Shown: one piece after another, positions 47,034-60,459 of the stretch
Layout: each line of letters starts with the position of its first letter
How positions within the stretch are numbered: the stretch's first letter is position 1
Source: Ceratothoa steindachneri
Taxonomy: Eukaryota > Arthropoda > Malacostraca > Isopoda > Cymothoidae
Assembly: GCA_963969495.1 (NCBI GenBank)
Contig: OZ018330.1
Location: 64,089,156-64,153,155 of the forward strand
DNA: 64,000 nt
Direction of reading: 5' to 3'
The notes under the pieces: model-generated
Databases searched by the model: none
What the model saw: the letters and a program-made list of their open reading frames with translations, nothing else
What the model was told of the DNA's origin: nothing
Made by a program: the position numbers and the translations under genes

Positions 47034-47894
47034 AGGGAAGAGGAGGATATTTACGTGTAAACCAAATAAAGAAACCGGATTGTGACAAAAATTTCCCGAA
47101 TAATGACAAACTCACCAGGTTGGACTTGATACCCACAAGGAATGAAAAAACTAACCAAAAAGTTCAAATAAACGAAAAAGGGAAAATAACATAAATAAAA
47201 AAGAGAATTAAACAAATAAAACAACATACATATAAGAGAATTATGCAACAAAAATCACAGAAACTCGAGTTATTAACATAGCAGGAAAACAAATAACGCT
47301 AACAACGGTTTGAACGCCTATCTCATACAAACATAACACAATAACAAAACAACCACAGAAATAAACAAACAGACACACTTTCACTCTAACTTATTTCGAA
47401 CTTAACTCTATAATTAGTTTATAGTAGAGAGATTTGCGTGACTTCCATGCAACTTGCACCTCCTGCAAACCTCCAACTTCCTTCCACTTCAATCAACTTC
47501 CTCCTCTACCGCTATCCAAAGATGGACCAAACACTAACACCAGGGACAGGAACAGCAAATCGTAACAATTAAAAGCTAAGAAAACATAAAAACAGCGTGG
47601 TTCGGGTCCCACGTTAAGCAGGTCCACAGGCCAACTTGGTCAACTTTCAAGCCTTTGACTTTATTTCAGTCTGTCCTATCCTTACTTCTTTCTTCTTCCC
47701 CTCCCTCTCTCTCCCTCACCGTGCTCTTTTTCATCGGTGCCTTCAGGCCCAAAGAGAGGAGGGTGCCAGGGAAACTCGGGGGAACCGGGCCTCGCCCCCC
47801 TCCCTCCCGGGTCCCTCCTCCGGGAGGGACTAGTCGGGGGTGGGGGAGGGACACGGAGATCTAAAACTTTTTCTCCCACTTTCCCTTTCATTTC
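47034..47894. other. No gene recognised
   Basis: It begins with the A-rich 3' flank of J2. A GC-rich patch at 47740-47850 gives overlapping proline/glycine-rich frames on both strands with no motif. The short run GGTTCGGGTCCCAC near 47600 resembles a box B but has no box A. Confidence 0.35.

Positions 47895-48880
<986 letters not shown>

Positions 48881-48931
<51 letters not shown>
48881..48931. repeat. (TA)n tract, right of S2
   Basis: About 50 bp of TA repeat directly follows S2. Confidence 0.95.
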
Positions 48932-48934
<3 letters not shown>

Positions 48935-48955
48935 CAAAACCCTCTGTCCGATAAC

Positions 48956-51256
48956 ACTGGTCAACAAATTCTTACGTTTTTTCTGCTGACTTAAGTTTGA
49001 GACCTGTTCTTCGGAAATTCGGGGTCACTGATTTTAAACATGGCAATAGTTTTCTTCTATCACGTCAAGTTTTATATTTATGGACTGGTCTATATTGGTA
49101 CTTCTCATAGTACCAGGCTATCTTACGACTAAGTGAACGCAAGTGGAGGCGTTTGGTATTCTTCTTATTTTATTTTATCTTTGTATTTAGACTTCTCTTT
49201 ATGCATATCTAGATATATAAAGCAATTGTGTATAATATAATTTTGTGATTTTTCAGATTTGTTTTATGAAATAACATTCAGTAGTATGGCCTCATTACGA
49301 AGGAAATGCCTAAATTCCCTGACTTGTTTTGCTATATATGTGGTTGTTTTACTGCACCAACTCAAGGAATGAACATTTGTATCTTTGTGAAAAGAGCATA
49401 CTTGGCTTAATTTAAGATTAAATTAGGTGATCAGGATAAACCGTCGGCCCCGCACAATGTTTGTAAGCCATGTGTCGAAAATCTATGCCAATTGACAAAG
49501 GGCACAAGGAAACAACTAGGATTTGGCATTCATTCCTATGGTGTGACTGGAGCTATAAATCCATGTAAACGATTGTCACTTTTGTCTCACAAAATTTTCT
49601 GGTTATAGCAAGAAAATGCGACATGAAATAAGTTACCCCAATCTTGATTCAGCAATTCGTCCAGTGCTTCATTCAGATGAAATTCCAGTTCTTATATTTA
49701 AGGAACTTCCTTCACTGGACGATCTAAGTGAAATACGTGAATCTGATGTAAGCAATGAACTTGACAGTGTTTCAGACTTTGTTCATACATCGACGTAAGA
49801 ACGTGGAAACTTCAGCAAATTAGAACTGAATGATTTAGTTAGAGACCTAGACCTGTCAAAAGAGTTAGCAGAAGTGTTAGCTTCTAGACTTAAAGAGAAG
49901 AAATTGTTGCAGGAAAACCAAATGTAACTTTTTATCGGAACAGGAAAAGAGATCTCTTGGCATTCTTTAAAACTGAAAAAGATTTTGTTCACTGTTGTGA
50001 CTTGGTGGGACTGTCAAACGCGATGGGTGTTTCAGAGTATGATCCAAGTGAATGGAGACTTTTTATAAATATTTCAAAGAAGAGTCTAAAATGTGTGTTA
50101 CTCCATAATCGAAACTTGTTCGGTGCGATTCCTATTGCTTACTCTGTTCATTTAAAAGAGAAGCATGAACACATAAGATCTGTATTAGATTTACTCAAAT
50201 ATGATTAACCCAAATGGATTATATGTGTAGATTTGAAAATGGAAATTTTTTTACTTGTCCAACAAGAAGGCTATACAAAATATCCGTGTTTCCTGTGTTT
50301 ATGGGACAGCCGAGTCAAAGACAAACATTGGAAACAGAAACTCTAGCCAGTTAGCGAAAGTTTGACTTTTGGGAAGAAGAATATTATACACTAACCACTT
50401 GTTGAGCGAGAGAAAATCATCTTTACACCCCTTCATATTAAACTAGGGCTGATGAAACAATTTGTGAAAGCTCTTAATGTTGAGGGTGACGGTTTCAAAT
50501 TCATATGTACAATATTTCCTGGCCCAAGTTATGATAAAATAAAGGCTGGACTTTTTGATGGGCCACAAATCATAAATTTAATGAAAAACCAAAACTTCTC
50601 GAGTTCGATGACTGACATAGAAAAAGGAGCATGGGATTTATTTGTGACTGTTGTAAAAGGATTTCTTGAAAACAAAAAGACTGCTAACTACAAGGACTTG
50701 GTAGAGACATTACTTGATAGCTTTCATCGTTTAGGCTGCAACATGAACATAAATGTTCATTTCTTCAAGAGCCATCTTGATGAATTGTCTGCTAATCTTG
50801 GCAACGTGAATGATGAACACGGAGAGCGTTTTAATCAAGATATCAAGATTATGGAGGAGCAATATCAAGGCCGATGGAACACAATCATGATGGCAGACTA
50901 CTGTTGGATTATTCAACGACACTGTGTAGACATCATACACTCTCGCAAGCGAAAATTTCTTCCATGAATGTATAGGTATGTGTACAATTGCTTGTGTCCT
51001 CTCCATTATATAGGAAAAATAACCTGTATGTATTTAGTAATAGGTTAACATTTGACATTTTAAGTTATGGTTTGAAGCTATAACACAGGAAACTATCCTT
51101 ACGAGTAAATACATGCAGTACGTCGTAAAATATGAATATGGTTTAGAATGAAAACCTGAGGTGTTGCAAAAATATGGATGCCACATTTGAAATCAGCACG
51201 TCAAAAGTGGTTAAAACAACCACAAACATAAGTCAGCCAAAAATTTGTTGACCAGT
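48956..51256 (+). mobile_element. Family X element with terminal inverted repeats
   Basis: The left end (48956-49046) and the reverse complement of the right end (51170-51256) both begin ACTGGTCAACAAATT. They share, in order, GCTGACTTA, GTTTG, CTGATTT and TGGCA, with small gaps. The inverted ends of about 90 bp enclose one degraded gene (49306-50967). The total is about 2.3 kb. ATAA precedes the left end (one base removed) and TTAA follows the right end, which might be a decayed TTAA target duplication. A terminal-inverted-repeat DNA transposon is the simplest reading; the superfamily is unknown to me. Confidence 0.75.
49306..50967 (+). pseudogene. Family X protein, candidate transposase, broken
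   Basis: From ATG 49306: MPKFPDLFCYICGCFT, IKLGDQDKPSAPHNVCKPCV, then (shifted) VNDCHFCLTKFSGYSKK. These form a cysteine-rich, probably zinc-binding N-terminal domain. SYPNLDSAIRPVLHSDEIP and ELNDLVRDLDLSKELAEVLA follow. The best-kept part is SEYDPSEWRLFINISKKSLK, GAIPIAYSVHLKEKHEH, then GYTKYPCFLCLWDSR at 50269. The final open frame, 50452-50967, holds NDEHGERFNQDIKIMEEQYQ and MADYCWIIQRH. At least seven stops or frameshifts lie in about 550 codons and no intron is seen within the coding part. A 3' splice-like 'gtgatttttcag' lies about 50 bp before the start. D in (V)DLK near 50230 and E in HGERF are candidate catalytic residues; this is inference. Confidence 0.72.
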
Positions 51257-51329
51257 TTAATCATTTACCCGAAGGCGCATCTTACTTACCACATAAATTC
51301 TTTTCGCATTACCAGTTTGCCACTCATTC

Positions 51330-53080
51330 CAAACATTCTTAGAAAGTGACATTAAACTTCTCTGCCTACACGATGAAATGCTTTATCTAGATCCATGAAC
51401 TAAGCATACACTTTTCATCTATTATCACTTGTTTTTTCATATAGCTGTATTTATCAAAAGACATGATCAACATGCACCCTACACGCAATTCGTGTATTTG
51501 GTTCACATTCCTTATTATCCTTCTTACACGCCGATTGGTTCCCCAGTAATTCTTCCTTTCATCTTTCTCCCATTTATCCTTCTACAAGTATAATATAACG
51601 GCATTTTTCTGGTCATCATGAACTCTTGCCCTTCCAACTGCTCTGCCATACTAATAACAGACCCATTCCATAACACAATCACCACTATTTTGAAGTAATT
51701 TAGCTGCTATATTATCTACTTCATCTGGCTTCCCAATTTTCAGCCCCATAAACGCACCCTGATCTAGTAGGCTTTTCCTCCTCAAAGCTAATCATATTCC
51801 CACATTCGCTTCATCCTCCATATCGTTCCCTACTCACCTCATCAGCAATGCTCTCGTAATCAAGTTTTGACCTCATTCCTCGCAAAGTATTCCACTCTTC
51901 TCATCCTTTATGTTCACACAACTATTATTATCTTGTTTTCTCACCTTTCTTACTTCCTTCCAGAATAAATTAATATTCTCATCCGGGTCTTTATTCATAT
52001 TCTATCCAAATGCACCATTTGCTTTTTTAAATATCCAGGTTAATCACTCTTTTACTTTTCTATTCGCCTTCTTTTATGCTTTAGTTCGCATCTACCTTCC
52101 ATGCTTATTTGCACCATTAAGCATCTAAATTTAAAGCTCTCTTTGGTCTTCTTTGCCCTTTCCTATCGTCATTCTACCATTCTATGTAATCTGCTCTTTT
52201 TCCATTTCTAACTCACTAGCATACAGCTATCACACTATCTATTATCACTTCCTTACCTTTACTCCTTAATTGATATATCCCTACGATTACTTCGTTTTTC
52301 CTACTCTCAAGAACATTCACGTACTCTTCCCTTATTTATCATCCTATATTTATTATTATTCTTTCATTTCCGCCTTCCCCACGTCTTTTTCTTCCATCCC
52401 CAAGCCAATCTAACCTTATATCGCTCAATTACCTGCTCTGAAAATCTTATACTCATCCCTCTCACAACTTTAATAGCAAATACAACCTGCAGCAGTCAGG
52501 GTTGTAACATATATTCCTCTTCTCTCCCTCGCTCTACTCCGAGTGTTCATGAACACTTTTTGGCGACACGTTTCCTTTCATTCTCTCTAGGTGTACCAAA
52601 GGCTCCATTTACCCTATTTCAATCTTGGCACCATTCGTCTTTCACTATTTATATATCCTACATCAATTGACTTATTTCCATTCTCAACTCCATCAACTCT
52701 CTTCCCAATTAATTCCATAACCTAACTTGGTCAGCCTAACTTCCATGATTGTCAGATCCATACACTACAATCACTCTCTTTTTCACCTTTGCAAATCTTA
52801 TCTTCACTCGCTTCTCTTTAAAGGACTGCTACACTCTCTTTGCCTCTGACACAATTTTTCACGCGTGATCGCCCGCCATTCACTCCGTCCAGTAGAAACT
52901 CTCTACTCCCTTTAATGTTGCTCTCACATATCCAATTATCTGCCTTTCCATCTTTTAAACTTAATACCTCTCTCCTCTTTTCTACATCGCATATACACCT
53001 AACAACTCACACAACCAAACTAGTTTCCCATATTGACTTACTGAACGAGTGTTGCTGCCATCCCGCCCATTATCGCTAAT
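51330..53080 (-). pseudogene. Decayed RTE/CR1-type non-LTR (endonuclease to reverse transcriptase)
   Basis: On the minus strand, LKIGKPDEVDNIAAKLLQ and DDQKNAVILYLYKDK-like sequence lie near 51750-51600, and FMDLDKAFHRVGRE near 51390. They match the reverse transcriptase blocks 'MKxGKAPGxDxIxAEMLK', 'WxxAVIVPLYKxKG' and 'FMDLEKAYDRV' of RTE/CR1-like elements. The part upstream to about 53080 has purine-rich coding texture consistent with endonuclease and linker, without a clear motif. Stops are frequent throughout. It may be the same lineage as the endonuclease at 36.4-37.1 kb, but the two pieces do not overlap. Confidence 0.6.
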
Positions 53081-55880
53081 GCATATTGCGTTCACAGGTT
53101 AAAACTTTCGAATATAAAGCTATCCAGGCTTAGTCGTGTTCTATGACAGACGCAGACAGACGGTAGGGAAATTCCTTCTGGCCCGTATATAGGGGCACTG
53201 GCTACAAGTGGGAGAACATCTCGCTGATACGTTTTTCTTAAAACATCCTCCCGCTAAATCGTGAAGTCAAAAGCAACGTCATGTTAACTTAATATCAATT
53301 ATATTAATATCCCTCTTTTAGAAAAGCATTAATTGGAAACGGTTTCCTATTAATCATTAATTATCAACCGAAAACTCGAAATGGGTTTGGTGCGAATCAT
53401 CCTAGTAAAACAAAAAACACCCTTTACCAGCCTTTACCAAATTGACGCTTAAGAAAGATTGACTGTTATGTGCTTTAGACTATCCTCCCTATTAAGCAAT
53501 ATTATAAACATATATTCTTTACAGAAAGACTAATTATTTTTTAGTATCATTTCTTAGGTCATATCTAAAATTCATTATTGCTACTGTCGTTAGACTTTAA
53601 TCTGATCTGGAACAAATCAATTAAACAGCCGTTGTGAATTCAATACATACCCAGACAATGTTCGGTGCATTTTCTGTGATAAAATTTCATTGGTGTGAGT
53701 TAGTGTTATATCTCGAGTTTCTTAAGGATTGTAGAAATTGACAAAGCTTCTGCTTTGACGTGACGCTAAAAAAATGTGCGAATTTTTAGAAAAGACAATA
53801 AATTCTAAACTTAAACTACGATGCTGAAGGACAATTTGCTTTTCTGTAATGGCTCACATGAAAATAAAGATCTGATCAAATTCAGTCGAAATGTAAGCTA
53901 TTAATATTGTTACAAGTACCAAGTAAATAAACAACAACTATCCATGAAGGGCAAAAACTAGTTACTTACAAAGATTAACGTCTAGAATTAACATTCAGTA
54001 ATATCGACATAACTTTTCCATCATAGCAATAAATATGCTTAGGTATCAAAGGAATTAAGAGCATTTTAGGAAAAACTTTGATAGGAAATCCATACCTCAC
54101 TTTTCTTGTGGTTAAAATTATGAATCGTCATCTCCGTTCAGCATTCGTTCCTAGTTCAGGTAAAAAGGCTCATTTTAACAATTTGGATTAGAGTTAAGCA
54201 AGTATGTGAGACATTGATATGGATAAATCAGCATTGTACCCCCAATTTTCTTCTCTCCATAGTTGTAACGTTTCGCATAAACCGCCTTTGTATTAAAAAT
54301 GGTTTTTATCATGGATTTTTGAAGGGCTTGGCAAATCCAAAACGTTCATGGAAACCTCTAATTATTACAAAAAATCCTTAGAATTCTCGTTTTAATTAGA
54401 CAGTATTACATATATCCTTCCCTCATATTCGGTTAGAAAGTCATAAACTTGAAAAAATCTTTGGAAAAATTAACCAAGGATTCCATTTATTTCATGACAA
54501 TGCAGTGTTTAGTATTGGAATGGCATGCTAATGTTGATATTTATCACCACATAGGCAATAGCTATAGTATATTATTGGTTTCTGCATAGGTTTAACTATA
54601 CGTTATTGGAAAATTTTATTAAAAATATCAATAATATAGAAAATATTAAAAAATAAGGTAGTGGTAAAACCATTAGTTTCGAATAATACAGAAATCATTG
54701 TTGCTAGCTCGTCTCTAATAGAAATAAATGTCCATTGCATTTTATCTGAAACGGTTGTTAATCTACATATATGCAATACATATATGCAATACATATATGC
54801 AACAAAAGAGAAGTTATGTTTAAAACTAGGTACATATTTTTTCGATTAGATCTATTTTTTCAGATTTTTCAAAGAAATATTTCCTCAACTTTTTGAATGT
54901 CTACTTATATCTAACTAGCCCTCACCTCACGAACTATAGTGAATAGCGATTTATGTGTAAATTCGTTCAACTCTAATGATGTTCCTTATCTTTGCAAATC
55001 TAAATTCTCGTCTAGTTTCATATAATATTCATTGTGTTCTCTGGCATTGTGAAGGGAATAAACACGGAATGTAAATTATTATAAATTGGCTGTGCCAGAG
55101 CTATACCTAAAAAAGCAAATATTTAAAGTAATAGTTACCCTGAGCAATTATATCTACATAACATGTAGTCTCAACGAGGCGTTCAAACTGTTAGTTATAA
55201 GAATCTCATTACATTTTTTGTGATCTCAGAGCACGTTGATATTGATTATATGTTCGGCCACAGACCTCTTAAAAATTGGACTGAGATCAGAATATTGGCC
55301 AATTGCATACAGGCCCCCAGACTTTTTTCAACATCATTTGATGTTACTCGAAAACTAAGGATAATAACGTTTTTGTTGTAGGTTTTTGCAGTTTCCATAT
55401 ATAAATATTGAGTCATGACAATGAATAGACGAAATTTATTGGTGGTAATTGATGAAATAAGTAAAGAAATTAACTGTAGTTAATTTTTCAATCTCTGCTA
55501 CATTGCTACTGAATGAAAAAAAGCAACCCAATATATTATTAGGTTTTAACTTCTCATTGGTGTCCATAGATTCTTAGATCATGAATGAACACTAAATATC
55601 AGTATAATAAACAATACAAATCATTCTGACTTCCAACACTAACCAGTGTCATTTTGTCAAAGTTCTGGTCACGAGAAAGAAATTCACTGTCTTCTTTACG
55701 TACCCACGTATTGAATCTTCGTTGCACTTCTGTAATTTTACATTGCCCAAATGAACACAAGATTAATACTGAAATTTTCTCAAAACAATGTTAACGTTTC
55801 ACAAAATGTATCTATTTCTTGAAGTCATTCTGTTTTAGTTTATTAGGAGTGCTCTTGTTGCGAGCTGCATTTGAATCAAT
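53081..55880. other. No gene recognised
   Basis: AT-rich stretch without recognisable motifs. Short frames around 54600-54850 overlap on both strands at a small direct repeat of CATATATGCAA and are not convincing genes. Confidence 0.4.
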
Positions 55881-55899
55881 TTTGCGATTAGAATGCACT

Positions 55900-56515
55900 T
55901 CACTGTTTTTTTTCTTTTCTGTAGTTAGATGTGAAGAGATCGAACAGACTAGCCGCCATTTTGGGGTGCAATATTTTCAAGAAGCTCTGACAACTAGGAC
56001 AGCTCAATGTAGCCAGCTGGTCATCTTCTTCCTCAAGTGCAACAACGACCTTCTGGAAGGCCTCCTTAGGGTTGTTACACTTAAAGTGGGAGTATCGTGT
56101 TCTTTCCTTCTTCTTGAGCAACCTGTCTATGTGGCATAACATTCCCGGTGAGACAGACAGTCTTATGAGAGGCGCATACAAGCCTGCCGCGCATCAGCAG
56201 GTCTGTGAATGATTTGAGTTTGCTCTGTTGGGATACATCCATGTCCTTGTCCACTTGCTCGGTGATAAGGGTAAGTTTGTCTGAGACCTTACTGCAGATG
56301 AGGATGTCTTGACAACACTAGCACCTGTGAGTACCCAGGATCTTGTGTGCCAGGTAACCAGCCACGTGGACAATTGCCTTGGCCGTCCCTTCACCCAGAT
56401 CGTCATGCTTGGCATGAATAGCTGCATCCACTAGCTCCTGGGTGACACTGGCATCGTCAAGATATCGCTGCTGCCTCCCTCCTTCCATCTCGGAGTCCAC
56501 GGCTCTCAAGCTGTA
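55900..56515 (-). pseudogene. Possible P/THAP9-like transposase C-terminal fragment
   Basis: The minus strand reads SVTQELVDAAIHAKHDDLGE and GTAKAIVHVAGYLAHKILGT, then CQDILICSKVSDKLTLITEQ. SFTDLLMRGRLV follows, and after a frameshift come CNNPKEAFQKVVVALEEED, LSCPSCQSFLKILHPKMAAS and LFDLFTSNYRK. The 'AGYLAxKI ... C..C' layout recalls the C-terminal part of P-element and THAP9-type transposases, but I judge this by pattern only. There are two stops and one frameshift over about 200 codons. The moderately GC-rich composition differs from the AT-rich flanks, supporting insertion. Confidence 0.4.
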
Positions 56516-57009
56516 ACCAGACAGCTAATTAGTTTTTCAATTTTTAAGGTGCAAGTAACGAAAATGGATTTAGAATTTGAAGTAAATAATTAGAAGCATG
56601 ATATATTGCTTTATATTTTTATGTAACAAATTCTGATGGACAAATTACACCCGTAAGTTATATAGTAGTTAAATACCAATGAATATAGTGTGATTTTCCT
56701 AAGATGCACCTGATGGGTGAAATGCCCAATTAGAAACACTAAATTATACCTTTTTCAATAAGACCCTATGGTCTTATTGCATCAGTGGTTAACAAATCGG
56801 CTGTAGACTTATTTTTTATTATCGAGTCTGACTTTTTTTGACATACTAATTGCAAGAGATTGATTTTCCTAAAACACTGTGATAATAAATCCATATCTTC
56901 CTTTAAGATCACCCGTTTTTATTTTCTAAATGTCGTAATTAGAATATAATCATCCTATTGGTCTTACGGTGAATTTTATCTAACATTTTACAATCTACAT
57001 ACTACATAA
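56516..57009. other. No gene recognised
   Basis: AT-rich. A short inverted repeat around 'accctatggtcttatt' lies near 56765. Nothing else could be assigned. Confidence 0.35.
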
Positions 57010-57650
57010 AGTGACCACATAGTATATGTAGGTTCTTTTATAAAATACGCGTCACTAGTGTATGTTCATTATTTATTTACACCTTAATAGTGTAGGTTTT
57101 AATTTATATACAAGATACTAGTGTAGGTTTTTAACTATATATACATCAATAATGTATGATATTTAATTATATACACGTCCCTTATGCATATTTTTTAATT
57201 ATATACACCTCACAAATGTAAGTTGTTAAATTGGATACACGTTATTCATGTAGTTCTTTAATTATATGATTCCCTAGTTTATATCCTTTAATTATATACA
57301 CCTCGCTCTTGTAGCCTCCTCAATTATATACACGTTACTAATGTAGATTCTTTTATTATATACACTTTACTAGTGTTGGTTCTTTAATTATATACACGTC
57401 GCTAATATAGGTCTTTAATTATAGACACGGCACTAGTGTAGACTCTTTTAATATATGCACGCCATTATTGGATTTTATCTAAATATATACACATCAATAG
57501 TGTATGTTCTCTAATTATATACACGCCATTAGTATAGTTTCTTTATTTATATACACGTCATTAGTGTAAGTTCTTTAATTTTATGTACGACACTAATGTA
57601 GTTTCAGTAATTATATATACCTCACTTGTGTAGGTCATTTAATTAATTGC
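57010..57650 (+). repeat. Minisatellite, about 33-bp unit
   Basis: About 19 degenerate tandem units follow the approximate consensus TTCTTTAATTATATACACGT then CACTAGTGTAGG. Individual units differ by roughly 10-30% and a few carry short deletions. The core ACTAGT is palindromic. No coding frame is maintained through the array. Confidence 0.9.
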
Positions 57651-59514
57651 TCGATTAAGACTTCTTCAAAACTCAATTCCCTCAGCTCCCCACAAAATTT
57701 TAGATAGTTTCCTTTCTAAAAGCCAAATAATCTTCTTTCATGATTAATATAGCGATTTTAGCATGTGTTCTTCTACCATCAGCAAATAATGAACCCACCT
57801 AATTTTCTGCTGTCTCCACCGTGCTCCATAATATTTCTTTTCCAGGAACATTTTATCGCGACGATGTACGTGTTCTTGTACAAGCATTAGACTTGAAGCA
57901 ATCTAACCTAAGCTAGACTAGGTTACGTTGTAGCGGGCCGAAAGCAACAACAACCCCGCGTTCCAACCTTATCCTAGAATTTACCGACCTTGAGAACCCC
58001 GAGGAAGAATTTATATAATTTGATATACAGTCCTTTACTTCACAAAAAATAATGTACAATAATATTTACAATAGAGAGGGGTGATTATATTAGAGATTTC
58101 GTTACTATTTACAAAATAAAATAAATATACACCGGTGCACATCCAAAATAAATACTCTTTACAAATTAAATTTCTCCAACCGAAAACAAAATAAAATATG
58201 ACAGGATATACAACAAGGTCCACACTATACAACAAGGTCCACACAACAAATCAATCAAAACAACACCCGAACAAGAAGGGGCACGGACTGTCACTTGGCG
58301 CTGGGGTGGTGGTGGTAGTAGTAGGTAACGCCCTCCGTTTCAGGGCTGGGCTGGGTGGAGCACTCGCCTTGAGGGATTCTTCTCACAGTGCGTAAAAGCT
58401 TTAACTTTCTAAGTGAACATCCAAGTGCACACGACAAATTCCCGTTTATAACTTTTATAATTCCTAAACTTTTATTCTTTGCTTTATAAAGGATTTCAAC
58501 AAAATATATCTTTCGTTAAATTTACTAAGGGCAAAGTGATATCTCTGACAAGAAAATACAATTGGTTAACATTATTCATAATAAAAAATCGGAAGGCAAA
58601 TTATACCCACACACTCACATAGGGGTAGGGAAAGATATATGTAAAGGGGGGTGGGAGAATGGCCCTACAGACACACAAACACACACAACGCTCCCCCATA
58701 CCGTTTGATTTTAATGTAAAATGGTATACAATATGAATTTTTGTTTTAAGAAATTACAAGCAATATGTTCATCTTTCTCAAAGCAATAATTAAAGTGATC
58801 CAGAGACGATTCTGGTTATCAACTTCTCTCCCACTTTACGTGAAACGAATTCACAAAAAATTAAAAGTAAAGTGATGTTACTATTGTTTATTACTATCGA
58901 AAGTCACTATTTATGAAGATTATACTTCTTAAGGTAAAATGCCAAATGAGATACTGAAAACAACTTCCAAGCTCTCGGAAAGATTTCATGAACCGGAACG
59001 CAGAGTTACTTTGTCACTTTTTTCTTTCAAGAAAAATGAAAACGTGTGGCAAGGCAAGATAATTTGAAAATGGGACTCATAAATAAAGTGGTAAATTAAC
59101 GGGGAGTGAGAATATATGAAAGCTACCTAACAGAAGAAGATAAAGAGTGAATTTCAGAGGAAAGCAAATTCTCACTTGAGATGAAATTGAAAGTAGAAGT
59201 AGGAGAATTTTAGTTATAAATGACATTTTTTTTAGAAAATAGGATTATAATGGGATTTTATTATAGAAAGGGAGCTTATTCCACACAAACTAATATAGTC
59301 TAAGTGGCTCAAAATGGCAATAACCTCCTACACTTGGTGTCTTGCTGTAACGCAACATTCCGAACAAAAGGTAGTTCCGCTGCGAAGTCAAAGGCGCTTA
59401 GAGTGGAACAAGGCCAGCTAACCAAAATGTCGCGTGTTCTCAATTAATGTGATTTTTTACCTTACGACCTTATAAACTTTCAATAATTCTCGAACTAAGC
59501 TCAGTCGGGCCTTT
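57651..59514. other. No gene recognised
   Basis: Mostly AT-rich with no recognisable motif. A GC-rich patch at 58270-58390 contains a (GGT)n run. Sequence at 59100-59500 precedes the satellite array without evident similarity to it. Confidence 0.4.
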
Positions 59515-60085
59515 GCAATTCTACCATTCGAAATGGAATGTAAAAGAACATAAATGTTTCAAATTCCGTTAGAATCTGCCGAGTAGTTATGATGTTATTG
59601 CCAAATCAAAATAATTCTTTGGCTAACCTTGGAAAAACTTTGGCAATTATATTATTCGAAAGAGAATGTAAAAAGTTTAGGGTTTTAAATTTTGTTAGAA
59701 TAGAAAGAATAATTTTGATGTTATTTCCAAGACAAAATAATTCCATGGCTAACCTTGGGAGACTTACCTGATCATTCAATAAGAATGTAAAATAAAATAA
59801 GGGTTTCAAATTTCTTTAAAATCGGCCGAATAGTTATGATGTTATTGCTCCCACAAAAAAGTACCGGGCTAAACTTTGGATGACTTTGGCAATTATATCA
59901 TTACAAAGAGAATGTAAATAAATATAAGGGTTTCAGATGTCGTTAGAATCGGCCGAATAGTTATGATGTTATTGGCAAAACAAAATAATTCCCGCGCTAA
60001 CTTTGGGAGGATTTTGGTAATTATATCATTCGAAAAAGAATGTAAAAGAACATAAGGCTTTTTCATTTCGTTAGAATCGGCATTT
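59515..60085 (+). repeat. Tandem array, about 125-bp unit
   Basis: Four full units and a partial fifth can be counted from the recurring CATTCGAAA(G/A)AGAATGTAAA, which begins near 59527, 59651, 59772, 59898 and 60025. Each unit also contains GTTAGAATCGGCCGAATAG and TTATGATGTTATTG in the better copies. Units differ by perhaps 10-20%. It looks like a short satellite array. It ends close to the next retroelement fragment. Confidence 0.9.
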
Positions 60086-60099
60086 GGCGCTCCAGGATC

Positions 60100-60365
60100 A
60101 AGTTCCCAACCTCGAGATGATCCGCAACTTAAACAACCAGGAGTTCCTTGTCCAGGAGTTACACGCTACTTTGCTTTGAGGAAGCAGGGTGCGGTTCTCT
60201 GCAATTGACACACTTGGTCAAACACGATAAGGACTTATTGTGAACAGCCTTGGAGCAACTTACACATATTTCTGGTAAACCCGAGTTTACACGTATACAT
60301 GAGCGATTCGTATGGCCGAAGCGGTAGCAATAGTAGCAACTCTACACTGGTGGACATGGAATGAT
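60100..60365 (-). pseudogene. I-type ORF1 zinc-knuckle fragment, well preserved
   Basis: The minus strand reads CYYCYRFGHTNRSC, LPEICVSCSKAVHNKSLSC and CVNCREPHPA, giving three CCHC knuckles with all ligands of the first two intact. This is the gag-like ORF1 of the same I/R1-type lineage seen at 31.3 kb, in opposite orientation to the J3 element that begins just beside it. It would bind element RNA. Both ends are cut within about 90 residues. Confidence 0.75.
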
Positions 60366-60459
60366 GGCCCTAAACTTCGCAAAGAGGAAAGACATTATAA
60401 AGAAGATGGAGGAAAAAGAAAATAAAAAAAACTAAATACTCGTACGTACGCAACCACAG

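Noticed and set aside
47655..47891. Proline/glycine-rich frames near the GC-rich patch
   Set aside because: Overlapping frames on both strands with low-complexity content and no motif.
54603..54849. Overlapping small frames on both strands
   Set aside because: They fall over a short CATATATGCAA direct repeat, carry no motif, and shadow each other.
58198..58395. Small frame with valine/glycine-rich centre
   Set aside because: It reads through a GGT/GTA low-complexity run and has no recognisable domain.
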